From NCBI GenBank assembly GCA_031763025.1, contig JASSKH010000029.1, positions 6,926,763 through 6,990,762 on the forward strand: a DNA stretch of 64,000 nt. The letters are read 5' to 3'. The position numbers and the translations under genes are program-made. Each line of letters opens with the position of its first letter. Position 1 is the stretch's first letter. Under the pieces are notes generated by a model. It was given only the letters and a program-made list of their open reading frames with translations. It made no database searches and was not told where the DNA came from. Of this stretch, positions 52,301-62,441 are shown in pieces. This stretch comes from Macrocystis pyrifera. Taxonomy: Eukaryota > Sar > Phaeophyceae > Laminariales > Laminariaceae.

Positions 52301-53495
52301 GGGTGGAGGCGGGGGCGAGGGCGGGGGGGGGGGCGTCGAGCCGTGCCGCCTGGAAGGAAGGGTGGAAAACTGGGAACCGTCCGACACCGCCGATCTTACG
52401 TCCACGTATCGGTGGAAGGACGAGAAAAAGGTGGGGGGGTGACCGGGCCCGTATGTACGTTACAGCGCGCGACAGCAACATGAGAACTCAAATTATTGCT
52501 GCAAAGTAGAAACCAACCCCAGAGTAAACTCACTCCAACATGCCTACGGTGGAACGTACTAATCAGAACCAAATATGGTGTGTGTGAACATTGGGGGGTA
52601 CAATCCATCGTGGCTTCTGATTACAACATAGGCCCACCCGTTTCTCGCCCGAAAAATGTCGCTCTAATTTTAAAAGGGCCTTGCGATAATAAGAAGAAGA
52701 TTGGCTCGACGTTTTTACACGACATTTGACCCCCGGTCCCAAGAGCAAGAGGGCTCCCAAATGATGCCGCGTTACTGTACGTAGAGCTTCTCGTCATGGT
52801 TCTCGTAGGAATCTGATGAAAACAAATCGCCACTGGAACTCCTTTTTGTCAATGTATCCCGACGGATTTTCCAGGAGTCGGGTTTTGTCCCATTGTACCA
52901 GGTATGGATTTTGGGAGCTAGGAAGCAGTTCCTAGTGGGGTGGGGGTACGGGCGTAGACCCAACCCAACCCCTAACCCCAACCCCAACCCCAACACCCCT
53001 AACTGCAACCGCAATCCCAACTCCAAACCCTACCCTAACCCCAACCTTAACCCTAACCCCAACGCCAACCCAAACGCCAACTCCACTCCTGACCTTGACC
53101 CGCGCCTAAAACGGGCCAAGACTGGCCAGAAACGCGACCGCGCCGCTATCGCACCGATCGACGAAAATCCCGAACTGCACACGTATAACGACATTCGGAA
53201 ACGCAGGCATGTGGCGGTTTTCCCACGCGCCCAATAAGAGGGAGTGAATACTGCCCGGAAAATTCTGTCCGGACACTTTCGTACGACTACTGCTGTGGTA
53301 CCTACCCGCCTCCACGCTCCTCCGTTCACCGGCGCGTCTGCTTCGTTGTCCGCTTGTTTCGTTTTTTCCCGGTCCTGACAGGCTAGCATGAACACAATTC
53401 GACGCTTTAGTCAAGGGGGGACCGCCCTGCGCGACCTCATCCACGCGGAGGTGGTTCGTCTCGACCTACTGCGGCACGAGCTCTTCTGCAATTAA
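40300..53495 (+). CDS. Unrecognised type II membrane protein with charged low-complexity body (at least 8 exons)
   Basis: Exons 40300-40382, 42565-42806 and 46449-46554 join in phase; so do 48355-50533, 51111-51178, 52040-52430, 53130-53210 and 53382-53495. Between 46554 (phase 2) and 48355 (phase 0) the phase does not match, so a small exon is missing or two genes abut. The N-terminus MKLATFAETWPTNRRKSSTL and an acidic stretch lead to a membrane helix at residues 83-101 (ALCLALCVSAVSLVWIITRD) with basic residues before and acidic after, so N-terminus inside. The large exon is Ala/Gly/Glu/Lys rich with VLEDVPENEWDFNVVDPATA, and its frame breaks at or near G8 (49487-49494) and G13 (50324-50336). 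The end reads IHAEVVRLDLLRHELFCN. No family recognised; a Golgi or secretory-membrane role would be speculation. Confidence 0.6.
41309..41421 (-). mobile_element. TA-flanked MITE, copy 11
   Basis: Left end CTACGGCGGTAGACTATAG is degenerate; the right end is TATGGTCCCCCGTAAATA. It is in intron 1 of the membrane-protein gene. Confidence 0.75.
42400..42540 (+). mobile_element. Poly(C)-tailed LINE 3' fragment just upstream of exon 2
   Basis: GTGTCTCTATTAGGAGTAGG, ACGGTGCTCCGTCTTG, TGTCTAAGGCAAGCGCCAAA and a C-rich tail, in the sense of the host gene. The tail runs into the pyrimidine tract of the acceptor at 42564. Confidence 0.8.
42565..42806 (+). CDS. Membrane-protein exon 2 (transmembrane helix)
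   Basis: Acceptor CTTTTTTCCCATCGGATAG; donor GCCG/GTGAGT. Encodes ASEAVSRGIFDEEEGEVLSG, an Arg-rich stretch, poly-Ala and the membrane helix. Phase 2 in, phase 1 out. Confidence 0.72.
43802..43911 (+). mobile_element. TA-flanked MITE, copy 12
   Basis: TATTACGGGGGTCCATAGTT at the left and TATGGACCCCCGTGATA at the right. Confidence 0.82.
43930..44205. mobile_element. Inverted-repeat element, CCGGCACTAT family, copy 2
   Basis: Shares ATGCGCCAACCAACAATACC, CCGGCAGTATATA and CTGCCACACTGGTTA with 12530-12693. Ends are degenerate (GGCATTATTGAACCGGC near the right). Confidence 0.5.
45179..45279. mobile_element. TTAA-type MITE, copy 4
   Basis: TATAACCCTTTTCGTGCTGC at the left and CTGCAGTCCTAGAGGGGTTAA at the right. 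The left TTAA has mutated to TATAA. Confidence 0.7.
46449..46554 (+). CDS. Membrane-protein exon 3
   Basis: Acceptor CTTCCTCTGCCCCCCTCCAG, donor AAAGAG/GTACGT, both strong. Phase 1 in gives TEPLGPLVDLRSAMHKGRST then PPGRDRTGYCLPIK, phase 2 out. Confidence 0.7.
46574..46682 (+). mobile_element. TA-flanked MITE, copy 13
   Basis: TATTACGGGGGACCATAGTA at the left and TCCCCCGTAGTA at the right. Its right TA is also the left TA of copy 14. Confidence 0.84.
46681..46788 (-). mobile_element. TA-flanked MITE, copy 14, abutting copy 13
   Basis: TATTGCGAGCGAACGTAGTA at the left, GTAAAAATATGGAATGTATA inside and CACGGTCCCCCGCAGTA at the right. More diverged than copy 13. Confidence 0.72.
47325..47421. 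mobile_element. TTAA-flanked piggyBac-like MITE, copy 5
   Basis: TTAACCCTTTATGGACTGCA at the left and TGCAGTCTTAAAAGGGTTAA at the right, with TTTTGGGGACAAACTACTTG inside. Confidence 0.82.
47905..48013 (+). mobile_element. TA-flanked MITE, copy 15
   Basis: TATTACGGGGGTCCATAGTT at the left and TATGGACCCCCGTAATA at the right. Confidence 0.84.
48355..50533 (+). CDS. Membrane-protein large internal exon
   Basis: Acceptor TTTCGTCCTTTCTCGACTACCACCACCACTACCACCACAG lies at 48320-48354 region; only its CACCACAG end is essential. It opens DGRAAIVTASEANTAAALAH with a Gln run. After G8 the frame becomes ESVAGKANIKILEDNGSEGR; after G13 it becomes REDTEVVETKKASPKNQSNR and ends CAC/GTAAGG. An ATG at 48241 is an alternative start if this is a separate gene. 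Confidence 0.65.
50880..50923. mobile_element. Possible truncated TA-MITE scrap
   Basis: TTACGGGGGAACATAATAAT to TTGTAATA resembles the two ends of the MITE with the interior deleted. Confidence 0.35.
51111..51178 (+). CDS. Membrane-protein small internal exon
   Basis: Acceptor TGCACTCGAACAG, donor ACACG/GTAGGA. Encodes ASPAAAERTVVAIERPNVRP then PT. Phase 0 in, phase 2 out, agreeing with both neighbours. Confidence 0.72.
51270..51430. repeat. GGGTC/GACCC repeats in inverted blocks
   Basis: GTCGGGTCGGGTCGGGTCAG is followed about 60 bp on by GACCCAACCCCACCCGACCC, so the blocks can pair. Confidence 0.6.
51400..52039. other. Intron with C-rich pyrimidine tract
   Basis: No coding signal. The last ~90 nt are CCCGCTCCCG-type repeats leading to the acceptor CCTGGCCAG at 52039. 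Confidence 0.5.
52040..52430 (+). CDS. Membrane-protein internal exon with poly-Gly
   Basis: Phase 2 in, phase 0 out. Encodes HADRWEQASGRGAGKGHVHD, PSLSGPGANAASPLSREAPA, a Gly run, and RLEGRVENWEPSDTADLTST before AAAAAG/GTGGGG. Confidence 0.72.
53130..53210 (+). CDS. Membrane-protein penultimate exon
   Basis: Acceptor GGCCAG (an in-frame AAG at 53120 is an alternative), donor AGGCAT/GTGGCG. Encodes KRDRAAIAPIDENPELHTYN and DIRKRRH. Phase 0 both sides. Confidence 0.62.
53382..53495 (+). CDS. Membrane-protein terminal exon
   Basis: Acceptor GTTTTTTCCCGGTCCTGACAG region ends at 53381. Encodes ASMNTIRRFSQGGTALRDLI then HAEVVRLDLLRHELFCN and TAA at 53493-53495. Phase 0 in, as required. Confidence 0.75.
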   Translation, partial: ASMNTIRRFSQGGTALRDLIHAEVVRLDLLRHELFCN

Positions 53496-54165
53496 AAGGA
53501 GGCTCCCCACTCCCCCACCCACAATGTATACGATTCGTAGCTTTTTTTTGGAGGTCATTTGGTTTCTTCTGGGCGCTGATGGTGATGCTGCTGCCGTTGG
53601 GGATACAATCGAAATTCCGAAGCGGGAAGCCGAGCGGCCGTTTGTTTTCTGGGGATTTTTTGGCGGATGTTGTCGGTCGGATTCAGCGGGAAGCCAAGTG
53701 CGACCAGCCGGTTTCTTGCGCCCCCCTCCCTTTTTTTGCGTGTTGCTGCTGCATGCTGCGCTGGTTGCACAGTGTCACGCGGGCTTGACGATGACTTCGC
53801 CCATGGTATGATTGGTTCATGCACGGCGTCACCCCACCCCGCTCTTTCTACACAGCGAGAGTCAAACGTCTGCTCGAATCCTCTTGTCCCGCCCCCCGCG
53901 ACCCTCCGAAAATCTTCGTCGCGGGTGTTGTTGAGTGGTGTGTTTGTGTGGTATCATGGGTAAGGACACTGTATTTCGGTGTCCCCTGCCTGCGAATCGA
54001 TGGTGCACGGCTATATACGGGACGAAGGAAAGTGGTCGTTCGTTGCTGCGGCTGTTTTGGTGTTCACGTGGGTGCCACACCGGTTGAGTGGATAGGACGG
54101 CCTGCCGCGTACGGACTGCGTGCTGTGTACAAGGTTCCTCACCTCGGACAGCTCGTCGAGTCCCA
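53496..54165 (+). other. Probable 3' untranslated region
   Basis: Transcribed flank of the preceding gene by position. Open frames here (for example 53819-54175) lack splice or family support. The end of the transcript cannot be placed. Confidence 0.35.
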
Positions 54166-54167
54166 CA

Positions 54168-54450
54168 GTTCGTGATCTAGAGCTTTCAGGGAAGGTATAT
54201 AATATAGTCCTGATCTGAATGATCTGTATGATCTGTATGATCTGTATGATCTATATGATACGTATGATCTGTATGATTTATCTCATGTTGCCGGGTGGGA
54301 GCCGTATATCCTGTGTGATCTAGGACAGGAATCCTGGGTTGGATCTGTACTATACAGGTCCTGCACGATATCTCTAACCGACAGGTCAGGATCTAGATGA
54401 GCTGCAGTAGACAGATGGATCATGATCTGTCCGATGTGCGCAAGGTCCCC
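54168..54450. repeat. GATC-rich dispersed repeat, copy 5
   Basis: ATGATCTGTATGATCTGTAT repeats, CATGTTGCCGGGTGGGAGCC, TTGGATCTGTACTATACAGG and GACAGATGGATCATGATCTG. Confidence 0.65.
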
Positions 54451-54984
54451 AAGATGCTCCCAGCGAGAGAGGCGGTCAGCAGTCAAAAGTGTTTTAAGGA
54501 GGCATGTAATGTATAAAATTTTAGAGATGTTAAACTTGCACGGTATGCTTTGCCTTGCGTATTGAGGACGGCTGGGTCGTTGAGAGTGGCCGGCTTGTTG
54601 AGGTTGGCAGCCAAGCACGGCATCTCCTTCCTTGCCCTGTTTTGGCTTGTGTCGTTATTTCGCGCGCACGGTTGCTATTAATCTGGGCCATCACTTTGCT
54701 TTGTCTGCTCGTACCTTTACGTGGAGCCGGAACACTGTCATTGTCTCTGAAGCGCTGAAACGGTATTTTTTCATCGCTGCACCAATGGATGGTGTAAGTA
54801 TTGGCACACACATACAAATACAAGGATGCGCAAAACAGTTACTGGTAAGTTTTCAACCGGCAAAGCCTTATTGTACGGCGCGGTGCACTTGTCAACGGCG
54901 TTTTTCGCGATCTCACTCTGAGCCCATCTGGGCCCCATGCGTAGCGCGCGAACGCAACGATAAGAAGAGGCGCCATGTCATCAC

Positions 54985-55135
54985 ATCTCGATCTGCAGTC
55001 GTAGATCATCTAGATCATCTAGTTCCTCACCTGCCTGTTGTGAGAGGATGTGCAAGATCTGCGCAGTACATACCCAACCCAGGAAACGGATTGTATGGCC
55101 CCACCCGGTAACAAGAGCTAAATCATACCAGATCA
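54985..55135. repeat. GATC-rich dispersed repeat, copy 6 (inverted relative to copy 5)
   Basis: CTGCAGTCGTAGATCATCTA, GTGAGAGGATGTGCAAGATC and GGCCCCACCCGGTAACAAGA are the complement of the family words. Confidence 0.55.
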
Positions 55136-55139
55136 TCGG

Positions 55140-57400
55140 GAATGCGTACGGTAAATCTGCCTTGAACTATCTGGATTGTGAAGCGGGAATCGACGTTCTA
55201 TCGGCGAGGCTTGAATGCTTGTTAAACATTTAGTTCTGCAAGAAGTGCGCGGAAATCCATACACGCAGCAATCACCATGCTTCGCGTGTGTCGTATGTCT
55301 CACTAGGTACACCATGTTGCGTATCCAGGCCCGCCCATACCCCGGCAGCTCTGGCTGATCTGCTGTCGCCCATGCTGTAATTGTGACACATTTTCGACAC
55401 TGTTTCCGTCCGCCGCCACCCCCCCCCCCCCCCCCCCCCCCCCTTTGCTGTGACGGCCAAAACAAGCTGAGGCAATAATGACAGAATTCGCACCAACACC
55501 GAAATGTCGGGATTCGTTGTGACACTTTCGTGCTGGCCTACGTAATACTGTTTTATGAGGTTTCGAAAGATACGCAAGCATCCGTACTCCGTGCTTCACT
55601 CTCTCGAGAGGGCCCCTGCTGCCATCATCCATAAATATTTATAATTGCTCGATCAAGTGATGATGGAAAGTTCTCGCTGCCCACGTGAAAAAGTGTGGGG
55701 TACCTTTTTTGGGTTTTCAAGATAAGCTACTGTCGTCCCGGTCTGAAGCCTTCACGCCTCGGAAACAAATCATCGATTCCCACCTCATGATCATACGTAG
55801 AAACATTCTTGGCCTGCATCAACATGTATCATATTGTCGGGTGGGAGCCGCATAACCTGCATGATCTATGTTTATTGGTTAGGATCTGTGCTATATACAG
55901 ATCCTGCACAGAATATCCTAACGGCGGCTTAGAATTTAGATGGCCGGCAGTAGATAGATAAAGTAGGCATATATATATATATCATCATCTGTCTATCCGG
56001 GGTGTGGAACCTTTGCTGCCGTACGCCTGTCCGGCAAGAAACAATCCTGGCGTGCTGGATGGCCTTGTTTTGATCCTCAGGCGAAAAAAGTGCGTGAAGT
56101 GAATGATCCATTGATTCGTTACGAGTGTTCTGGTTTGTGTTCACCCCTCTGACCATGGCCCCACCCAGCGGTGTTTGAAATATTTACCGTATCAGTATTA
56201 TTATGCTCGCCATCCGACAATGTGTAGTGATGTTTAAAAAAAATACTGAGAAACGGAAAGTGAAGAACTCTCCAGAACCAAAGCGTAGCAGTATCATACG
56301 GCAGATCAAAACCGATGTGACGCACACGAAGAACGTTTTTTTTTTGCGCGCGCGATGGCATTGGCCGGTTGCGGCAGCCACCAATCAATACGACCGAGAT
56401 ACCAAGTGGCGTGTGGGTACATAAAAACGAAGCTTAACGTGACTTTTCAGGATCTTTGTAGCCTTCTTCTGCAATTCAACTCTAGTCGACGAGGGAAGAA
56501 AGAGCCAAAGTCCTCTCGCGATGAATAGAGCACGGCACGAACCGTAGTGAGGAGGGGGGAGGAGAGCTTCTGTGTGATACCCGGATCTGAGTTACGACCA
56601 GGGCGAATGGTGAAAAAACAATATGTGGGATGGAAAAACAAAACACAGTAATCGTGCGGCAAGAGCGACCACGGTGGTGGTGGTGGTGGTGGTGGTGGGT
56701 GGTGACCGCCTTGACTTTCATACTCTGCACCCTAATGCAGCGCCAATGATACGCGTTGCCGTGCTGTTCCTCAGTGTGCTGCTTACTTTTGTTTAGGTTG
56801 GACAGTATTATTACACCATTTCATGTCGCTGTTTTTTTCCGAGTCTGACCGAAGTGTTTGTTTGGACTGTCCGACTTTCTACCGCAGAGACTCTCAGAGA
56901 GCTGGAGAATTGAAAGCTACACGACAGAAAGAAGCTGTCGCGCTCTCCGGCATCCTTCGACCCTTCACGAATCCAAAAAATCACGGTCTAGACCCCATCT
57001 ATAGACCCTAACGTGCCGTTATGATATATTGTGCAGGACCTATCTGTACAGCAGTATACAAATCCAACCCACGCAGTACGTACAAGATCATGCAGGCTAT
57101 GCTGCTCCCCCACACGGTTCCAAACACGATGAGCTATTTATAGTAGACACCGCATACCTACCCCTCCTTGGTCTTCTCGATCCGACTAGAGGAGGGTACC
57201 GGTACCTCGTCCGGTACCTGGTACCGGTACCGAGTATATGCGGGGCGCTCACCTCGTCTGTGTACCGCCTTGCTCGTGGTGAGCTGGTGTGTGTTCTCAT
57301 TGACGGGGATTGCAGCACAATAAACATGGATTAGGTTCCCCGCGGCCTTTTAGGCCTGCGGTAACGATGGGGCTCCGTCGCGGCAAGGGTGGGCTCCGTA
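55140..57400. other. No gene seen
   Basis: Contains a poly(C) run at 55422-55442, GATC-family copies at about 55770-56000 and 56975-57130, a GGT microsatellite near 56672-56700 and GGTACC palindromes near 57197-57230. No exon could be supported. Confidence 0.35.
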
Positions 57401-57480
57401 GTATGGAGAGTAGAAAAACGACAGGAGATCCCACGTGAGTAAGCAACATACAGGACAGGAAGTCCCTGAAAGCAGCCGGG

Positions 57481-59470
57481 TAGCGCCTTGAACGCGTGAG
57501 GATCGAGGCTGTGCAGAGATTCTTCGAGGAGTTAGTCAGTCAACTTGAGGTGCGCATCAAAGATGGCGACCAATCTGGTTTCTTCAAGCACCTCGAGAAG
57601 ACGGATTTCGGCGGGAAGAAATCGTGCAGCTCTCAATACACCAAGGACGCAGAGGGCAGTTTGCTTCGTGACATGGGGCTCATTCACGATCGGTGCGAGC
57701 GGTGGTTCAGCTCTTTGCTCTATACTAACTCACCAGCGCTCGCCCAGACTATCGTCGAAGAGCGCAAGATATGGCCCCCGCGCACACCTCTCGACGATTT
57801 ACCTTCGATCTTTGAAGGTAGAGGAAACCATCAAGAGCATGTCAAACAGAAAGGCTGCTGGACCCAATGAGCTTCACGCTGGGCTGCTCAAACTCGCGTT
57901 AGATGGAGATCGCGATGGTAACCGCCGTATACTAGAACAGTTCCACGCCATTGTGATCGGGGACGTACCGCAGGAGTGGCACGGTCATAGTGATGCACAA
58001 TAACAAGGACCGGATGGAGTGCGGTAAGTATCGACGCATCTCGCTCGTGGCACACGCTGGCAAGGTTCTCGTCAAGGTAGTCGTCAATCGCCTCAGCAAT
58101 TACTTCGAACGGAAGAATATCTTACAAGAGGAGTAGTGCGACTTCAGACCGCAACGGTCGGCGATTGGTACGATATTCGTGATCCGACGATTTCGCCAAT
58201 TGGCACGAAAGAAAAGCACCCCTCTTTACATGTGTTCCGTCGACTTCACCAAGGCATACGATTCAGTCGACCGGACTCTCTTGTGGACCGTGTTCGCTAA
58301 GTTCGGCGCACCACCAAAGATGCTCGCGGTTATTCGCTACTTTCACGATGGAATGCGTGTGCGCATCCGGACGGACGACGGCGAATGTTCAGGCTGGTTC
58401 GGCTTGGAGCGGGGCCCGACGGCAAAGATGCGTGCTCGCACCATTGTTGTTCAACATCGCCCTTAACTCTCGTACTGGGTGTGGCGGTGCAACGGTTTGT
58501 CGCCAATGCAGATGTGGTGAAGGATATGGTGTGCACCAAGGTGAGGGTTGAGAGGGGGGGGGGGGAAGAAGCGAGGGAGGCCGGAGAAACGGCGAGATAA
58601 GCCCCAGGAGACTGTGGTGGAGCCTCAACCGATCTGAGGAATGCTGTATGCAGACGACGCGAGCATCGTTTCCAAATCGAGAAGCAGCCTTGCGAAGATG
58701 GTGGCAGATATCGTTGCAGAGTGTGGTTCGTTCGGATTGACAGTTTTGGAAGCCAAGGCGGAGACCATGTGCCTGATGACGAAACGTATGGACAGGGTCA
58801 CTTTCGTTTCTGAAACAGCCAGCCAAGTGTACAAACAAACCACCAAATTGGTGTACCTTGGGGCAACTGTCCTCGAAAACGCTGACCTTACTGCCGAAAT
58901 CAACCGGCGCGTGCTGCTGGCCAACCTGCGTTCCAGACGGTATAGTTTGCCACGGTACGACCAGCCTACCGCATCGCTCTGGCTCAAAGCACGGATGCTC
59001 AAGGTCGAGATAATGGAGACACTGCTGTACGGTTGTGTCACGTGGAGCCCCACCGTGGCCCATCTAGCCATACTGCGGACAGCTCACCACCGACTGCTTC
59101 TCCGCTGCATGGGATGGAAGAGAAAACCTCGCGATGGTTTCCATAAGCTTTCATGCACAGACGCACTGGCCAAGACTAGCTGTGAGAACGTCGAGACGAT
59201 CGTGCGAAAGCGGAGGATACTTTTTCGGGGGGTTCGTGGCTCGTGTGGGTAACGAGAGACGACCCAAACGAGTGATGCTTGGGGAAAAAGAGGGAGAAAA
59301 GGGTTACGAGCAGGACTGGATATGGTTGCCTCGAAGGCAACCTATCGTTGTTTGACTTTCCCACCGAAGAGAAGCAATGGACGCTGGCAGCGAAAAAATC
59401 GTGCAAGTGGTTCAGACGTGTTGAGGAAGCGGCAGGGCCGTACATGAAGCGCTGGTTTGTTAAGTAGGAC
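57481..59470 (+). mobile_element. Decayed LINE ORF2 with reverse transcriptase
   Basis: Successive frames give the pre-RT region (KKSCSSQYTKDAEGSLLRDM), [42 protein letters not shown] motif A (YMCSVDFTKAYDSVDRTLLW), motif C (MLYADDASIVSKSRSSLAKM, 58641 on) and the thumb and C-terminal region (VEIMETLLYGCVTWSPTVAH) to about 59470. At least four frameshifts and one nonsense codon (near 58136) break it, so it is a pseudogene of a non-LTR retrotransposon. The 5' endonuclease part is absent. It is unrelated in detail to the LINE at 36384-37800. Confidence 0.85.
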
Positions 59471-59742
59471 GGAAGTGTAGCAAAACGACGAGAGCTAGGG
59501 GTAAAAAATGCGCAGTAACTTAAGATGCCATTGAGCCCAAGGCCCGGGAGGGGGGGGGGGGAGAGAAGCCGGGTTGAAGGAGGTGTAGCAACAGCAGCTA
59601 GGCCGGTTAAGAAAATGAAATCACCCGCCGAAACGAGGCGCTGGCCGCCCTTCTAGATGAGACGCCCAGTGACTAGTGCCTGATGCTGTGTTACATTACC
59701 TGTTGTATTCGTTTTATTTTTGTTGTTGTCTTGCTCTATACC

Positions 59743-60078
59743 GGCGTCCCCGGTGGCTTGGTAGGTGGTCCGCGAGCCTATCAAGATCAATTTCGTGAGT
59801 TCGAGTCTCACCGAGTGCATGCTCATAGGGACTTTTTCTTGCATAAAATTGATTAGCGGAAAGCGCGAGAGCGTGAGCTAGCTGTACATTCGATGAAAAT
59901 CGACGAGCAGTGGGAATGCTGAACCCTATGCGCAATAAAAAATAAAGGCACGTACCGGGGGGGAGAAGGGACGACACCTGTGACCACGGCTTGTCCAGAA
60001 GATCGTCGAGGGTAAAACCTCCTACGAGTGGGCTGGAAAGTAAAAGTGATGATAAAAAAAAAAAAAAAAAAAAAAAAA
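59743..60078 (+). mobile_element. tRNA-derived SINE, copy 3
   Basis: GGCGTCCCCGGTGGCTTGGT (box A region), then GTGAG-TTCGAGT-CTCAC at 59794-59810, a perfect 5-bp T-arm stem with a 7-nt loop (box B). A body of ~240 nt ends GTGATGAT and ~25 A. It is nearly identical to the copies at 4577 and 8499. Confidence 0.85.
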
Positions 60079-60813
60079 TCCCTGCCAAATCGAGGATACC
60101 CCCCCTCCCACACCCTGCCATTTTGCGTCGGCTGCGTCATCTTATTGTTATCTTTGTGCGACCCTTTGCTATATTTCTCGTTTCCATTCCGTTGGCGTTT
60201 TTTTTGTGTTTTTCCCCCCTTGGTCCGCCTGTCTCTGTCCTCTTGTGTCAGTCAGTTATGCCTTCCTTGACCCACCAACTGGACATAGGACTGCTCGTTT
60301 TTTCTGTTTTTTTTGTTAGCTAGCTCTTTGTCTCTACCCTCTTCTTGTATTCTTGCCTTTCGCCTGGTTTTTTATGACGTCCTTATGTTGCTCCATCAGG
60401 TGGACATACCCTAGGACTGATCGTACCAGTAAACAGCAACCTTGTCTTCGAGACTCGGCCTGCGCCCTGGTCTCATGCATGCTTCGTGATTTTTTTTTTC
60501 CTTCCCTTAATTATTTATTTATTTATTTTTTCTTCCCGTACTTATTTATTTATTTATTTTTGTCTTTCTCACTGTCAAGTTTTTTTCATTCCTCTTAGTA
60601 TTTTTTTTTTTTTTTTCCTCTTCTTTTTTTTTCGAGTGTACAGATGGTACCGTAGGTATACTCCTTGTGTTTTAGGTTGCAGGTGATACGGGACGGTATA
60701 CCACAGCTATCAATAGTACCGATTTTTCTCGCGGACTACTGCGGTATGATACTGCCGTGGGCACGATTTCGTACTTGTTTATTTTCTCCCATTGAGATGT
60801 GTTTTTGTTACAG

Positions 60814-61249
60814 CCTGTTTTGTGACCACAGGCAGGATTTCAGGGAAGGTAGCTCACATGAAATCCCCAGCATCATCAGATCACACAGATATCAGGAATT
60901 CAGCTGCCCTGAAAATATCTAAATAACGAAGTGAGGGTCGGTGATCTGTGTTCGGTGCTCGCAGTCCTTCAAACGTGCGTGTAGACGGGTGGGCACATAA
61001 AGCTAGCAGTATAGAGCGCGCGTTCCCCGTCTCTCCAGGTAAAAGGCGTGGGAAAATCCACGGCGGTTCCAGCGTATGGCACGCGCTTGTCGCGCTTGTC
61101 GAGGGAGGAGCGCATCGCACAAACGTCGGTCGAAGAAAAGGCTTTTCAGGGGCTGTTTCTTAAGGTGGGAAGCCTGCTTTCTTTGCATTCGCATGTTTTC
61201 GATTTGTCTTCACGGTCGTACAGGTAGTATGGTGGAGTCGTCAAAACGA
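60814..61249 (+). CDS. Unrecognised gene, internal exons (partial)
   Basis: Three candidate exons. 60814-60848 (acceptor GTTTTTGTTACAG, donor AAG/GTAGCT) gives CFVTTGRISGK. 61039-61164 (acceptor CCGTCTCTCCAG, donor AAG/GTGGGA) gives VKGVGKSTAVPAYGTRLSRL, SREERIAQTSVEEKAFQGLF and LK, phase 0 both sides and strongly coding in composition. 61224-61249 is a 26-nt exon ending CGA/GTGAGT, whose frame is less certain (SMVESSKR would need another phase). A possible last exon starts at about 62442 after CTTCTCTACCAG and stays open to TGA at 62657. The G-K-S-T string is not in a recognisable P-loop. Start and function unknown. Confidence 0.5.
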
Positions 61250-61302
61250 GTGAGTGGCGGGAGTTTCGATGGGTCCTCCTGCGTACGTCCGCGCCCCGTA
61301 CA

Positions 61303-61410
61303 TATTACGGGGGACCATGTTAAATAGGACCTACGATACACACAAAAACCTATATGTTTCGCTGTTTTTACTAACAATATTTGGTCCTATTTACTGTGGT
61401 CCCCCGTAAT
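61303..61410 (+). mobile_element. TA-flanked MITE, copy 16
   Basis: TATTACGGGGGACCATGTTA at the left and TGTGGTCCCCCGTAAT at the right; the right TA has changed to TC. Confidence 0.8.
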
Positions 61411-62441
61411 CGTGTGAATCGTTTGACGAAAATCAATGATTAATAACATACGCAAGAGTCACGCCTTGGGGGTAGTTTGGACTGAGAAAATGGGCTTTAG
61501 AAGGCGGACAAAAACACACACACTTTTTAACTCCGTGTTGATGGAATTCCCATTAGTACATGAGGCTCGTGGTATCTATACCATGATGATGGTATCCACC
61601 ATGATCATGATAGTGGTGGTATACTTCCCATGAGAATGAGGATGGTAGTTAACATGAGGATGATGGTATTGTTAGTGCCCTCGATGAAGAGTCACCCCAC
61701 GGTAGGGGTTGCACGTTTTGGGCGGAAGGTTTCTGACCAATTGGGTTCCTTAAGCGAGGAACTACCAGTTACTGCTGTAGGATGAAAAATTTACTCGTAT
61801 AATCGTTTCAGGACTAGCGCATACAAGTGCCCGTCGGATGGCCCAAACGAATTTCTTCCGAGTATTGTAACGGGTGAGATATTGAGTTCCTAATGTGAGG
61901 GGCTCAGGAACGTCGGGTGCACCCTTACTGTGGGATGGCTCTGAAATGCATTCGAGCGCTATTCTCAGCTATAATAGCTTGTCTTCTTTTTTGTGAGGTG
62001 GCAATTCGAGTTGGTGAGAGTGGCGGGAGAGACCAGTCGGCACCGGCACAGAGGGCACCCCAGCAGGCGGGGTTTGGCTGAGTGTGATATGAGTGGTGTA
62101 TTCATGGGCTATAGATATAGATAATATGTTGCAGTCTTGTAGTCTCACGATACGAGAATAATCCAAAGAATGGATTAACCCGTCGGATATTCCGTTAGTC
62201 GAGAGTAATAACGTTCTTTTACGAATGTTCCCTAGGGTGGATAACCCGTTAGACGAGAGTAATGTTCCTTAACGCAGATAGGACCACGAAGTGAGAAGTT
62301 CTTATATTAGCAGAAGAACGATCGGTAGCCATAGGAAAGTTCTGTAGGAGTACACCAGATAAGAGGAATCTAAGAGAGCTTGTGGCGTGAGGTGGGACGA
62401 GTATATCTATAGGCGTCGAGTTCCTCCCCCCTACCTCTCAC

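Noticed and set aside
52960..53060. Telomere or subtelomere
   Set aside because: The CCCTAA/CCCCAA units are short, degenerate and lie between exons of one gene.
54530..54823. Minus-strand exon reading ANLNKPATLNDPAVLNTQGK
   Set aside because: Composition is suggestive, but no acceptor or donor was found and competing frames are open.
59743..59820. True tRNA gene
   Set aside because: The T arm is perfect, but the acceptor stem does not close and the same head occurs in three dispersed copies with a common body and poly(A), so it is a SINE head.
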